This document shows positions 16,194 through 25,429 of a stretch of DNA of 28,188 bases, piece after piece; positions within the stretch are counted from its first letter, which is position 1; each line of letters begins with the position of its first letter. Location of the stretch: assembly GCA_012727835.1 (NCBI GenBank), contig JAAYGE010000183.1, positions 1 through 28,188 of the forward strand, given 5' to 3'. The notes beneath the pieces were generated by a model. The model saw nothing but the letters and a program-made list of their open reading frames with translations. It searched no databases and had not been told where the DNA came from. This DNA is from Bacillota bacterium (GTDB taxonomy: Bacteria; Bacillota_H; UBA994; UBA5500). A program made the position numbers and the translations under genes.

Positions 16194-17015
16194 CTAGCTA
16201 ACGGGTCCCAGCTGGGCCCCAAAATCCGGATTGCTAAAGAATAAGCGAAGGCGATCGTCGGCCCCAAAGTAGGTGCCCTGGCCATGGCCAGAAAAAATAG
16301 CTAAGAATTCACTGGTGGTCTGGGCTCGCCCGATAAAGCATACCCCGCCTCGACGCAGCACCTTAGATACGGCCAGCAATTTGCTATACATGCCTCCGGT
16401 ACCTTGGGCACTGCTGCCGCTGGCCATGGCCAACAGCTTGTCATCCCAGGCGGCTACCCGCTCACTGCGTCTGGCGGTGGTACACAGATTAGGATTCTGG
16501 TCATATAAACCATCGGTATCGGTAATGATCACCAAGGCGGGTATGCCGATAGCCTCTGCCACCAGAGCCGACAGCCGATCGTTATCTCCAAAGGTGAGTT
16601 CCTCTACTGCCACCGTATCGTTTTCATTAACGATAGGGATGATAGGCTGCTGTAATAGATAGTTGAGTACATTGATCGCGTTTTGTCTCCGCTCCTCATT
16701 TTTTAGATCGCTGGCTGTGAGCAGCAATTGGGCCACATTCAAACCATAGGGGGCAAAGAAATGATGATAAGCCTGTATCAGCTGGCTTTGCCCTACGGCG
16801 GCCGCCGCTTGTTTTTCTATTAAAGTCTGGGGGCGCTGTACGAAGCCGGCCAAACGATAACCGGCGGCCACCGCCCCAGAAGTAACCAGCACCACCTGTT
16901 GACCATCCAGTCGCAGCTGGGCCAGCCCGGACACATAGGGCAACATCCTTTCTGTTGCTAAGGAGCCATCGGGATGGGTCAAGGAGCTACTGCCTATTTT
17001 GACTACATACCTCAT
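16194..17015 (-). CDS. proB: glutamate 5-kinase, short form without PUA domain
   Basis: This enzyme phosphorylates glutamate at the first and normally proline-inhibited step. The amino acid kinase fold is clear: VVKIGSSSLT, VTSGAVAAG, IPIVNENDTV, FGDNDRLSALVA, TDTDGLYDQNP and GTGGMYSKLLA. The product is 273 residues, against about 365 for common ProB, which has a C-terminal PUA domain; the latter is missing and the end is not an obvious truncation. Short forms are known elsewhere. The gene is first in the pro operon behind a T-box leader. Confidence 0.95.
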   Translation of the reverse strand: MRYVVKIGSSSLTHPDGSLATERMLPYVSGLAQLRLDGQQVVLVTSGAVAAGYRLAGFVQRPQTLIEKQAAAAVGQSQLIQAYHHFFAPYGLNVAQLLLTASDLKNEERRQNAINVLNYLLQQPIIPIVNENDTVAVEELTFGDNDRLSALVAEAIGIPALVIITDTDGLYDQNPNLCTTARRSERVAAWDDKLLAMASGSSAQGTGGMYSKLLAVSKVLRRGGVCFIGRAQTTSEFLAIFSGHGQGTYFGADDRLRLFFSNPDFGAQLGPVS

Positions 17016-17041
17016 GTCGCTACAACCTTTCCTTTCATAAC

Positions 17042-17080
17042 AAAAAAGCTCCTTCGCCCTCTTCTAAAGGGCGAAAGAGC
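17042..17080 (-). terminator. T-box leader terminator
   Basis: The stem GCTCTTTCGCCC (17080-17069) / GGGCGAAGGAGC (17059-17048) is followed by TTTTTTG on the minus strand. It is the OFF structure of the T-box, about 30 bases before the proB ATG. Confidence 0.9.
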
Positions 17081-17280
17081 TTACTTACTTCCGCGGTACC
17101 ACCTTTAATTGGACACTGATGTCCCACTCGGGGCCCGATAACGGCGGCTAACCGACCTAGGTTTGGAGCCTAGGTTGCTCTTAGGGTAGGTTCAACCCCA
17201 CTTAGGGAGGCATCTCCCAGCCTACGAATGCCTCTCTCTGTAACCTAGAGGTGTGGGTCTACTGGCCCTCGTCCTTGCAT
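17042..17280 (-). ncRNA. T-box riboswitch, proline-specific (CCU), controlling proBAC
   Basis: The leader of the pro operon carries the T-box sequence AAGGTGGTACCGCGG (17105-17091). Stem I has the AGTA motif on its 5' side and GAA on its 3' side, followed directly by the codon CCU (17190-17188), which is a proline codon in the specifier position. The UGGU in the T-box can pair with an ACCA tRNA end. A terminator follows at 17080-17042. Uncharged tRNA-Pro should bind and stabilise the antiterminator, turning the operon on when proline is short. Confidence 0.92.
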
Positions 17281-17308
17281 TTAATCATTACTATGCCTAT
17301 GGTTAATA

Positions 17309-17337
17309 AATATACACCAATTTGGGCAAGAGGGCAA
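17309..17337 (-). promoter_or_regulatory. probable proBAC promoter
   Basis: TTGCCC (17337-17332), a 17-base spacer and TATATT (17314-17309) lie just upstream of T-box stem I and downstream of the pyrD stop. This shows the pro operon can be transcribed separately from pyr. Confidence 0.55.
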
Positions 17338-17353
17338 GTCCCCAACACCTAGG

Positions 17354-18265
17354 TTAAATCTGCAAACCGCCGATCAGCTCCTGCACCGAGGTCATGCCCT
17401 GCTCAGCCAGATAGGCGGCTATACCGTCAATCACCCGCCAAGCCGTCGTGGGCTCGACAAAATTGGCCGCTCCAATCTGTACAGCACTGGCACCACACAA
17501 CAAGAACTCGATGGCATCTTCCGCCGACATGATGCCGCCCATACCGATAACCGGCACCTTAACGGCTTGAGCTACCTGCCACACCATGCGTAAGGCGACA
17601 GGTTTAATAGCCGGGCCTGATAATCCGCCCACCATATTCCCCAGGACGGGACGGCGAGTACGGATGTCCACAGCCATACCTAACAGGGTATTGATCAGAG
17701 ATATGGCATCGGCGCCAGCCGCCTCAGCCACCTGGGCCATGCGGGCAATGTCGGTAACATTCGGCGACAGTTTTACTATTAGCGGCAGCTGGCAGTGACG
17801 GCGCACTTGCTCCACCACCTCATGGACGGCGGCTTCGCTGGTGCCAAAGGCCATACCGCCAGCCTTCACATTGGGGCAGGAAATGTTGAGTTCTAAAGCG
17901 GCTATTCCCGGCTGTTGTAAACGGGCTGCCAACTGGCAGTACTCTTCCACCGTATTACCCGCCAAATTAACAACAGTCGTTACCCCCAGATCGCGCAACT
18001 GGGGTAGATAATGAGCAAGAAAATGATCTACTCCCGGGTTTTCCAAACCGATTGAGTTGAGCATGCCGGCGGCCGTTTCTACTATTCTTTGGGGTGGATT
18101 GCCCGCCCTCGGCTCCAGGGTGGTGCCCTTGACTACTACTCCCCCTAAGGCGCTTAGGTCACCGAAATTCCTAAATTCAAGCCCGTATCCAAAGGTGCCA
18201 GAAGCTGTTAAGACCGGGTTCTTGAGTTTTAGACTGCCAATATTGACACTGAGATCGACTGCCAT
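17354..18265 (-). CDS. pyrD: dihydroorotate dehydrogenase B, catalytic subunit
   Basis: This FMN enzyme oxidises dihydroorotate to orotate. The 303 residues show ASGTFGYG, the active-site cysteine in LELNISCPNVKAGGMAFG, VKLSPNVTD, GGLSGPAIKPVALR and IGMGGIMSAEDAIEFLLCGA. It is class 1B, since the cysteine base and the adjacent pyrK fit. Its ATG overlaps the pyrK stop by one base (TAATG). It is the last gene of the pyr operon. Confidence 0.96.
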   Translation of the reverse strand: MAVDLSVNIGSLKLKNPVLTASGTFGYGLEFRNFGDLSALGGVVVKGTTLEPRAGNPPQRIVETAAGMLNSIGLENPGVDHFLAHYLPQLRDLGVTTVVNLAGNTVEEYCQLAARLQQPGIAALELNISCPNVKAGGMAFGTSEAAVHEVVEQVRRHCQLPLIVKLSPNVTDIARMAQVAEAAGADAISLINTLLGMAVDIRTRRPVLGNMVGGLSGPAIKPVALRMVWQVAQAVKVPVIGMGGIMSAEDAIEFLLCGASAVQIGAANFVEPTTAWRVIDGIAAYLAEQGMTSVQELIGGLQI

Positions 18266-19047
18266 TATAGCTGCACTTCCCTCTCGTCAAAGACTGGTCC
18301 ATCGGTGCAAACGTGTTTATAACCGCCGCCGGGCACGGGTACGGCGCAGCCTAGGCAGGCTCCTAACCCACAGGCCATATAGGCTTCTAAAGAAAGTTGG
18401 GCTGATAATTTCTTTTCTCTTACCAGCGCTTGTAATGCCCGCAGCATGGGATTAGGACCGCAGGCGAATATTTCCCCCGCCACCCCCGACTGCAAGAAAC
18501 CGGCTAACAGATCGACCACATTGCCAGTTATACCGTAACTACCGTCGTCGGTGCTACAAGCAACCGTAACCCCCAGCCGTTCAAAGGCGTCAATACGCAC
18601 CAATTCGGACACGCTACGGGCTCCATAAAGCAAGCGGGTGCTGATCTGGTTGGCGACCAGTTTACGGGCCAACAACAGCATGGGAGCAATACCGATCCCG
18701 CCGGCTACTAGGAGAGCAAAATTATTGCTTGCCGGCGCCGGTAGAGTGAATCCCCGACCTAGAGGACCTAGAATATTTAAGGGGGTCGACTTAGTATATT
18801 CGCTGAGCAACCGGGTGGAGGTACCAACCGTTTGGTAGAGTAAATCAATGGTACCCTGGGTTGGATCACAATCGTGAACACTTAGGGGTGTACGCAAAAA
18901 GGGATCGTAAGTGCCGGTTACCCGTACTTGCACGAATTGCCCCGGTTTTACCCGTTGAGCAATCGCAGGCACCTGGACGCGCATCAGCCAGGTATGCTCG
19001 TTCAGTTGTTCGTTACTAACTACGGCTGCACTTTCAGTCGCAAGCAC
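18265..19047 (-). CDS. pyrK: dihydroorotate dehydrogenase B, electron transfer subunit
   Basis: This FAD/[2Fe-2S] subunit passes electrons from PyrD to NAD. The ferredoxin-reductase-like body has RTPLSVHD, GPLGRGF and VAGGIGIAPMLLLA. The C-terminal iron-sulfur motif is CGLGACLGC with a further cysteine in YKHVC. GTG at 19047 follows GGGAGGG at 5 bases and gives 260 residues. A longer frame begins at 19104, but it overlaps pyrC and lacks conservation. The start lies two bases after the pyrC stop. Confidence 0.95.
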   Translation of the reverse strand: MLATESAAVVSNEQLNEHTWLMRVQVPAIAQRVKPGQFVQVRVTGTYDPFLRTPLSVHDCDPTQGTIDLLYQTVGTSTRLLSEYTKSTPLNILGPLGRGFTLPAPASNNFALLVAGGIGIAPMLLLARKLVANQISTRLLYGARSVSELVRIDAFERLGVTVACSTDDGSYGITGNVVDLLAGFLQSGVAGEIFACGPNPMLRALQALVREKKLSAQLSLEAYMACGLGACLGCAVPVPGGGYKHVCTDGPVFDEREVQL

Positions 19048-19048
19048 G

Positions 19049-20341
19049 CTATCCCTCCCTGTAAACGATACGGCCATCAACCATGGTGAGCAATACTTTT
19101 CCAACCAACTCCTGGTCTAGATAGGGCGTGTTCTTACCTTGAGATCTCAATTCATTGGCGCTAACACGCCAACGTTTATGGGGGTCCAGTACCACCAAGT
19201 CAGCGGGTGCCCCCACCTTTAAACGGCCTTGAGGCAGCCCTAATATGTCTGCCGGCCGACAGGTCAAGGCCGCCAACATTTTCTCTAGTGACATTAGGCT
19301 GGAGTGCACTAAAGCTGCTTGGGCCACGGCAAAGGCCACTTCCAAACCACTGAACCCGAAGGCGGCTTGGCTAAGGGGCACCTCCTTTTCCCTGCTGGCA
19401 TGGGGAGCGTGGTCGGTGGCGATAATATCGATGGTGCCATCCACTACTCCGGTCAGCAAGGCCTGCCGATCGGCTTCGCTGCGTAACGGAGGATTGACCT
19501 TAGCTTGTCCCAGCAGAGAAGGTACCACCCTGTCGGTCAAATGTAGATGGTGGGGCGTAACCTCTGCTGTAACTTTTACACCGCGAGCTTTAGCCGCACG
19601 AATCAGGTTCACCGACTCGGCAGCACTCACGTGGCAGACATGGAGATGGCCTCCGGTTAATTCGGCCAGATAGAGATCCCGGGCCAACATTGTGTACTCG
19701 GCAGCGGCCGGAATACCCGGGTCGCCCAACTGTTCACTGATGGGGCCGGCGTTAATGCTGCCCGAGCCCGCCAGTTCCCCATCCTCTTCATGGGCCATGA
19801 TCGGTACCGACAGGCGCCGCGATGCTTGTAAGGCCTCCAGCATCACTCGGCTACTCATAACCCCCCGCCCATCGTCGGAGAAGGCAACGGCACCGCTGGC
19901 TTGTAGCCCTTCAAAATCGGTAGTTTGCCTACCGGCCTGCTCTAACGATATGGCTCCTATGGGCAAGACCTTAACAACGCTAGTTGCCCTAGCCTGCTCC
20001 TTGACCCAAACCACCCTTTCCGGTGTATCTAAGGGTGGGTTAGTATTCGGCATGCAGGCGATGGTAGTAAAGCCGCCGGCAGCGGCCGCCTGGGCACCGC
20101 TGGCTATCGTCTCTTTGTACTCATAGCCCGGCTCCCGTAAGTGGGTATGTAAATCGATAAAGCCAGGGGCCAAAATTTTATCGGCTAAATCGATTATCTG
20201 TGCAGCTGGGCAGGATATCTGGGGGGCAATGGCGGCAATTCGATCACCTTCTACTAATAATTCCCCCCGCACCAAGCGTCCCTGCTCCACATCGGCCAAC
20301 CAACCGTTACGAAAGAAAATTTTTCCGCTACTACTCTCCAT
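19049..20341 (-). CDS. pyrC: dihydroorotase
   Basis: This zinc enzyme cyclises carbamoyl aspartate to dihydroorotate. The 430-residue class I dihydroorotase has the metal motif GFIDLHTHLREPGYEYKE, ACMPNTNPPLD, the HEED segment, GHLHVCHVS, TAEVTPHHLHLTD and IATDHAPHA. The ATG is 11 bases inside pyrP, with AAGGCGG upstream. pyrB, which often sits between pyrP and pyrC, is absent here. Confidence 0.96.
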   Translation of the reverse strand: MESSSGKIFFRNGWLADVEQGRLVRGELLVEGDRIAAIAPQISCPAAQIIDLADKILAPGFIDLHTHLREPGYEYKETIASGAQAAAAGGFTTIACMPNTNPPLDTPERVVWVKEQARATSVVKVLPIGAISLEQAGRQTTDFEGLQASGAVAFSDDGRGVMSSRVMLEALQASRRLSVPIMAHEEDGELAGSGSINAGPISEQLGDPGIPAAAEYTMLARDLYLAELTGGHLHVCHVSAAESVNLIRAAKARGVKVTAEVTPHHLHLTDRVVPSLLGQAKVNPPLRSEADRQALLTGVVDGTIDIIATDHAPHASREKEVPLSQAAFGFSGLEVAFAVAQAALVHSSLMSLEKMLAALTCRPADILGLPQGRLKVGAPADLVVLDPHKRWRVSANELRSQGKNTPYLDQELVGKVLLTMVDGRIVYREG

Positions 20342-21623
20342 GAGTTTTTACCGCCTTCTCAGGAGAACGTTGAGGCAAGAGTAGGTTCAAAAGCACGCCG
20401 GCAACAGCTCCCAGACCCATACCGCTGAGTTTGAAAATCTCCAGCCCGCTGATTCCCAGTACGAGCACGGTGCTGACAATTATCAGGTTGCGACTGTCGC
20501 TTAAGTCCACCTGCTTTTCCACCAAAGTCCGAATGCCCACAGCCGCTATCATGCCGAAAAGCAAAATGGTCACACCACCCATTACGGGCTCCGGTACAGT
20601 GCTGATGAGGGCGCCCACTTTAGGAAATAGGCTAAAGATGATTACAAAGATGGCTGCCACTTGTACGATAATCGGGTTATGGACACCAGTTAGAGCCAAT
20701 ACACCCACGTTCTCACCATAGGTGGTGTTGGGAGGGCCACCAAAGAAGGCCGCTAGGGACGTGGCGATACCGTCACCGGCCAAGGTACGATGCAAACCGG
20801 GACTGGCTAAAAAGTCTCTCCCTGTAGTGCGCCCAATGGTCAAGACATCGCCTAGATGCTCTATCATGGTCACGATTGCCACCGGAGCTATCATCATGAT
20901 GGCAGCTGGGTCCCAATTGGCCGGATTTAAAAGACTATCGGGATGACCGGTGAGGACTTTCTGCAAATAGGCAGGCAAAGCCGGGGTCCAAGGGGTCTCT
21001 TTTAGTATCTGAAAGAGATTCTCCCCTTGGCTATTGATAAAGAGCCCTAATTCGGGGGAACGCCAGTTAACAACTAGGGCGAAGGCATAGCCAGCGATGA
21101 TGCCTAACAGAATGGGGATAATTTTAGCCATCCCTTTGCCGAAATGACTTATTAAAATTACCACCAGCAAAGTAAATATGGCCGTAGGCAGATGCACCGC
21201 CGACATGTCTTTGGCCGTGCCGGCCAACCCCAGCCCGATAGTCATAATTACCGGCCCCACAACCACTGGCGGGAAGAGTCGGTCAATAAAACCGATACCA
21301 ACGCGGGCCACAATAGCAGCCATGACCACATACACCAGACCGGCCACAAAACATCCGGCCAATGCGGCGGCTACCCCATACTCATTGCTGGCCGCAATGA
21401 TAGGAGCAATGAAAGCAAAGGAAGAACCCAGGTAGGCCGGTACTTGACCGCCGGTGATCAGCTGAAAAACCAATGTGCCCAGGCCCGAGGTAAACAGGGC
21501 GGTGGACGTGTCGAGACCGGTCAACATGGGCACCAGAACGGTGGCCCCAAACATGGCGAAAACATGTTGAATACCTAGCGGCAACAACCGTGCGAATGGC
21601 ACTGGCTCATATGGCTTCTGCAT
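20331..21623 (-). CDS. pyrP: uracil permease
   Basis: The 430-residue nucleobase:cation symporter of the uracil/xanthine (NCS2) family has about 12-14 hydrophobic segments. Motifs include GIQHVFAMFGATVLVPMLTG, GSSFAFIAPI, GPVIMTIGLGLA and FFGGPPNTTYGENVGVLA. Position directly after pyrR and under the PyrR attenuator makes uracil the likely substrate. Confidence 0.93.
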   Translation of the reverse strand: MQKPYEPVPFARLLPLGIQHVFAMFGATVLVPMLTGLDTSTALFTSGLGTLVFQLITGGQVPAYLGSSFAFIAPIIAASNEYGVAAALAGCFVAGLVYVVMAAIVARVGIGFIDRLFPPVVVGPVIMTIGLGLAGTAKDMSAVHLPTAIFTLLVVILISHFGKGMAKIIPILLGIIAGYAFALVVNWRSPELGLFINSQGENLFQILKETPWTPALPAYLQKVLTGHPDSLLNPANWDPAAIMMIAPVAIVTMIEHLGDVLTIGRTTGRDFLASPGLHRTLAGDGIATSLAAFFGGPPNTTYGENVGVLALTGVHNPIIVQVAAIFVIIFSLFPKVGALISTVPEPVMGGVTILLFGMIAAVGIRTLVEKQVDLSDSRNLIIVSTVLVLGISGLEIFKLSGMGLGAVAGVLLNLLLPQRSPEKAVKTHGE

Positions 21624-21647
21624 AGTCTTTCCCCTTCCCTCTTTCCA

Positions 21648-22315
<668 letters not shown>

Positions 22316-22334
22316 AACTTAAAGGGTTCTCCGC

Positions 22335-23288
22335 TTAGATTAACAGGTTACCACTATTCTTGTCAACAGTTGTAAGCCCTTGACGCAATCTGTCTAAAAC
22401 CTTTTGAAAATGGGGAGGGATATCGGCTGAAAACCTCATTATTTCCTGGGTAATAGGATGCGAAAAGCCTAGGCGCCACGCATGCAACAACTGCCCACTG
22501 AGATTAAAAGCCACCTTCTTGGGGCCATAAACCGGGTCACCCACCACCGGATGGCCCAGATGGGCCATGTGCACGCGGATCTGATGGGTGCGTCCCGTTT
22601 CTAACTGTAATTCAACCAAGGTGTAATCACCAAAACGTTCTCTCACTTGATAATGGGTGATAGCTTCCCGTCCGGTGGCTATTACAGCCATCTGCTTGCG
22701 CAAAACTGGATGGCGGGCAATCGGTGCATTTATAGTTCCTCGCTCCTGTTTAATATTTCCGTGCACCAAAGCCAAGTAGCCCCGCTCCACCTGTCTAGCC
22801 TTCAATTGCGCTGCCAGCCGCTGGTGGGCCAAGTCATTCTTAGCCACCACCAACAACCCGGATGTGTCCTTGTCTAGGCGATGCACAATCCCCGGCCGTA
22901 ATACACCATTAATGCCCGACAAATCGCTCATATGGTAAAGTAAGGCATTGACCAAAGTACCACTATAGTTGCCGGGGCCCGGATGGGTGACCATCCCTTG
23001 GGGTTTATTAATCACAGCCAGGTAAGCATCCTCATAAACGATGGTGAGGGGGATCTGCTCTGCCACTACTTCCAAAGGGCGGGGCGGAGGAACGGTGATA
23101 ATTACCTCCTCGCCGCCGCGCAAACGATGGCTGCTCTTGTCCACATGGAGTCCATCCACTTGCACCCGCCCCTCGCCAATTAGCCGTTGTATCTGGGACC
23201 GGGATAGTTCTAAATCCTGGGCCGTTAGCCAGGAATCGAGACGCTGGCCGCCTGCATCCGCAGCCACATGGAAACGATACTCCTGCAT
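22335..23288 (-). CDS. RluA-family 23S rRNA pseudouridine synthase (RluD-like)
   Basis: An N-terminal S4 RNA-binding domain (QRLDSWLTAQDLELSRSQIQRLIGEG) precedes the synthase domain. The catalytic aspartate is in GIVHRLDKDTSGLLVVAKN, followed by ETGRTHQIRVHMAHLGHPVVGDPVYG. The ATG at 23288 is 2 bases past the lspA stop but has only a weak GGGA ribosome site. An ATG at 23315 inside lspA adds nine residues. The usual lspA-rluD pairing supports an RluD-like role. Confidence 0.93.
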   Translation of the reverse strand: MQEYRFHVAADAGGQRLDSWLTAQDLELSRSQIQRLIGEGRVQVDGLHVDKSSHRLRGGEEVIITVPPPRPLEVVAEQIPLTIVYEDAYLAVINKPQGMVTHPGPGNYSGTLVNALLYHMSDLSGINGVLRPGIVHRLDKDTSGLLVVAKNDLAHQRLAAQLKARQVERGYLALVHGNIKQERGTINAPIARHPVLRKQMAVIATGREAITHYQVRERFGDYTLVELQLETGRTHQIRVHMAHLGHPVVGDPVYGPKKVAFNLSGQLLHAWRLGFSHPITQEIMRFSADIPPHFQKVLDRLRQGLTTVDKNSGNLLI

Positions 23289-23290
23289 GG

Positions 23291-23731
23291 CTAATTCCCA
23301 AGTTCCTGCCGCCATAGAATTACCAGCAAGAGCAAAGTCCCCACCACCAATGCGCTATCGGCCACATTAAACACCGGCCAGACCCTAACATCAATAAAAT
23401 CAATCACATAGCCGTAAACAAGCCGGTCAAACAGATTGCCTAATGCGCCACCCACAAGCAGAGCTAGGGCAAAGTGGCCCCAAGGTCCTAATAGGCGCAA
23501 GTGTTCGCGCCAAAGGAACAATCCTACAAAAAGCCCTAGGCTAAAAATTGCCAAGAGCAGGGTGTGCCCATGGAAGAGGCCGAAGGCAGCGCCCGTGTTG
23601 CGGACGTGGGTTAAGCGCAACCAATGTCCCAGCAGCGGGCGACTGGCCCCAAGGGGTAGGGACCGCACCACCCAAACTTTTGATAGGCGATCTAAGACCC
23701 AAATTACCAATGCTAATAGTAAGTATATCAT
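23291..23731 (-). CDS. lspA: lipoprotein signal peptidase (signal peptidase II)
   Basis: This membrane aspartyl protease removes signal peptides of prolipoproteins. The 146 residues have four hydrophobic segments and the conserved regions DRLSK, NTGAAFGLF, GGALGNLFDR, YGYVIDFID and FNVADSAL with the catalytic aspartates. The candidate lipoprotein at 10416-10985 would be a substrate. The ATG at 23731 is preceded in frame by ATG-TAG, and the AGGAGG site is better spaced (5 bases) for that first ATG than for this one (11 bases). Confidence 0.95.
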   Translation of the reverse strand: MIYLLLALVIWVLDRLSKVWVVRSLPLGASRPLLGHWLRLTHVRNTGAAFGLFHGHTLLLAIFSLGLFVGLFLWREHLRLLGPWGHFALALLVGGALGNLFDRLVYGYVIDFIDVRVWPVFNVADSALVVGTLLLLVILWRQELGN

Positions 23732-23801
23732 CTACATAATATCCTCCTAACTTCCACCTTCCCATAGCCAGGGTATAGCCCATCCGCACTCCGCTGGGCT
23801 G

Positions 23802-23832
23802 AAAAAAGGCCGCCCTAATATTGGACAGCCCT
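23802..23832 (-). terminator. Rho-independent terminator after the traR/dksA gene
   Basis: On the minus strand AGGGCTGTCC pairs with GGGCGGCCTT using several G-U wobbles around the loop AATATTA. A TTTTTT run follows (23807-23802). It separates the traR transcript from lspA. Confidence 0.6.
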
Positions 23833-23855
23833 AGATAATTTTAGCACCCACCACA

Positions 23856-24536
23856 TCAACGCTCAAGGGGGTTCTTCTCTCGCCCCTTCCTCCGCCCCTG
23901 CTGGACAAACTGGCTTTTACTACGGTCATAGGACGCAGGCAAAGCCTCCTCTTCCCAAACGGTACCGATAGGTTCATCACTATCGATATACACCTCGTTG
24001 TAGTCTTCCACCTGACGAAAATCTCCAGGGGTGTTGGAGGTACCGTAACGGGCAACGGCCTGCCACGCGTCTTCGCCATCAAAACCCACATTTTCATTGG
24101 CTGCGCCGTCGGTAAAACTTTGCCGCAACAATTCATTGGCCGCCTGCTCTTCATCGGGGCGCGACCGCACCCGGGCCTGCTCTGCTTCTGCACAGGGCAA
24201 ACAATTGGCCACGTAGGGCAAAGCCAGCAATCGTTCCTCGGGAATGGGGCGTCCACAATTGGCACACCACCCGTAAGTCCCCTGCTCTATCCGCTCTAGC
24301 GCCGCATCAATCTGCTCTAACAGATACTCCTGATCCTTCTGCAAACCTAGATCTTTGCTACGTTCGTAGGTCTCCGACGACACATCTGCCGGATGATTAT
24401 CGTAGGTGGCAAATTCGCTGATACTGGCTGAGAGCGATTGGCTTTAATCTGACCTCAAATCGGATTAGGTGGTCTCGGTTACAGTACGTAGCTCCTGCAA
24501 ACGATGTTTCAGTTGCTCCAGATGAGCTCGTTGCAT
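23856..24536 (-). pseudogene. TraR/DksA-type zinc-finger protein broken by two in-frame TAA codons
   Basis: The family (YteA-like) is about 220 residues; this frame would give 226. The proper start, ATG at 24536 with GGAGGT 6 bases upstream, begins MQRAHLEQLKHRLQELRTV as homologues do. TAA codons follow at codon 24 (24467-24465) and codon 31 (24446-24444). After them the same frame gives ISEFATYDNHPADVSSETYERSKDLGL, the coiled-coil acidic segment and a C4 zinc finger (CANC...CLPC). The longest uninterrupted frame starts at a GTG (24383) that cuts through the conserved YDNHPAD block and has no ribosome site. It is probably a decaying gene or contains base errors. Confidence 0.8.
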
Positions 24537-24547
24537 TGTAGGACCTC

Positions 24548-24844
24548 CTATTTTGCGAGTTGGCCCTGTACAATTTTAACTAGCTCGGCAATGAAGTCGC
24601 CTATAACCGGCAAGTTCAATATAGCTAGCCTGTTGAGCAGAATAAAAACTAGGGCCGCTAATAGTGTCCCCCCAATTGCAATTCCCACTCCGCGAGCTAA
24701 CCCTGCCAAAAAATTAACCCACATTAAACGCCAGGGGCGGTTCAGCAAAGCTATATAATCTACCAGCCGCATGCGCTCCAGATAGTACACCAGCTCTTCC
24801 AATTTTTCGGTGGTCTTTTGCCTAGCCTTGTTTTTCTCGCCCAT
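24548..24844 (-). CDS. DUF5665-type membrane protein
   Basis: A 98-residue protein. After a charged N-terminus, LEELVYYLERMRLVDYIALLNRPWRL is followed by GLARGVGIAIGGTLLAALVFILL (one or two membrane segments) and LPVIGDFIAELVKIVQ. I recognise this as the DUF5665 pattern, which has no known function. The ATG at 24844 has GGAGAGGTGA upstream; a longer frame from 24919 is unlikely. The stop TAG at 24550-24548 is 11 bases before the traR ATG, so the two were co-expressed. Confidence 0.8.
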   Translation of the reverse strand: MGEKNKARQKTTEKLEELVYYLERMRLVDYIALLNRPWRLMWVNFLAGLARGVGIAIGGTLLAALVFILLNRLAILNLPVIGDFIAELVKIVQGQLAK

Positions 24845-24928
24845 AAAATCACCTCTCCTCCCTAGTAGTATGCCGCCAAAACCTTTGCTAGTCTTAGCAG
24901 CTAGGGATTTAAGGCCCAACTAACAAAA

Positions 24929-25411
24929 CTAGTCTAGCGCACTACCGGCAGCCGATTCCAACTCCTCCCAGTCTTCACTGTCCAGCATTTCCAGCTGAGC
25001 CTTCAGTAAATTGACCAACCGGGATCTAAATACGGCCGCCTGTTTGCGCATTTCATCCAGCTCCGCCGTCATGCGGCGAACTTTAGCAATGGCTTCATCC
25101 ACTAAACGTTCCGCTTTCATTTCCGCCTCGCGAATAATCAGCTGAGCTTCGCGCTTAGCACTGGCCTTCACTTCTTCCGCTGTTTCTTGCGCTACCACTA
25201 AAGCGTTATGTAAGGTTAGTTCTAAATCATGATTATGCTCCAATTGCTCTTGTAGAGTCTGGTTCCTGTCTTTAAGTTCAGCGCTCTCCTTGAATATTTG
25301 CTCTAGATCTTTAATAATCAGATCGAGAAATTCATCCACCTCATTACGGTCGTATCCCCGTAAAACCGTCTTAAACTCTTTATTGTGGATATCCAGCGGC
25401 GTTAAAGTCAT
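24929..25411 (-). CDS. divIVA: DivIVA-domain cell division/polarity protein
   Basis: The 160-residue coiled-coil protein binds curved membrane at septa and poles. The N-terminal DivIVA motif is TPLDIHNKEFKTVLRGYDRNEVDEFLD, followed by a long heptad-rich coiled coil (about residues 35-140) and an acidic tail. ATG at 25411 follows GGGGGTG. It sits downstream of yggT and sepF in the usual division-gene order. Confidence 0.95.
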   Translation of the reverse strand: MTLTPLDIHNKEFKTVLRGYDRNEVDEFLDLIIKDLEQIFKESAELKDRNQTLQEQLEHNHDLELTLHNALVVAQETAEEVKASAKREAQLIIREAEMKAERLVDEAIAKVRRMTAELDEMRKQAAVFRSRLVNLLKAQLEMLDSEDWEELESAAGSALD

Positions 25412-25429
25412 GATGCAAAGGCACCCCCT

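Noticed and set aside
16194..17015. ProB as a truncated pseudogene
   Set aside because: The kinase domain is complete and proA follows with normal spacing; PUA-less ProB proteins exist.
23831..24265. 144-codon minus-strand ORF overlapping traR
   Set aside because: It is an alternative frame of the zinc-finger gene; the traR frame carries the family sequence.
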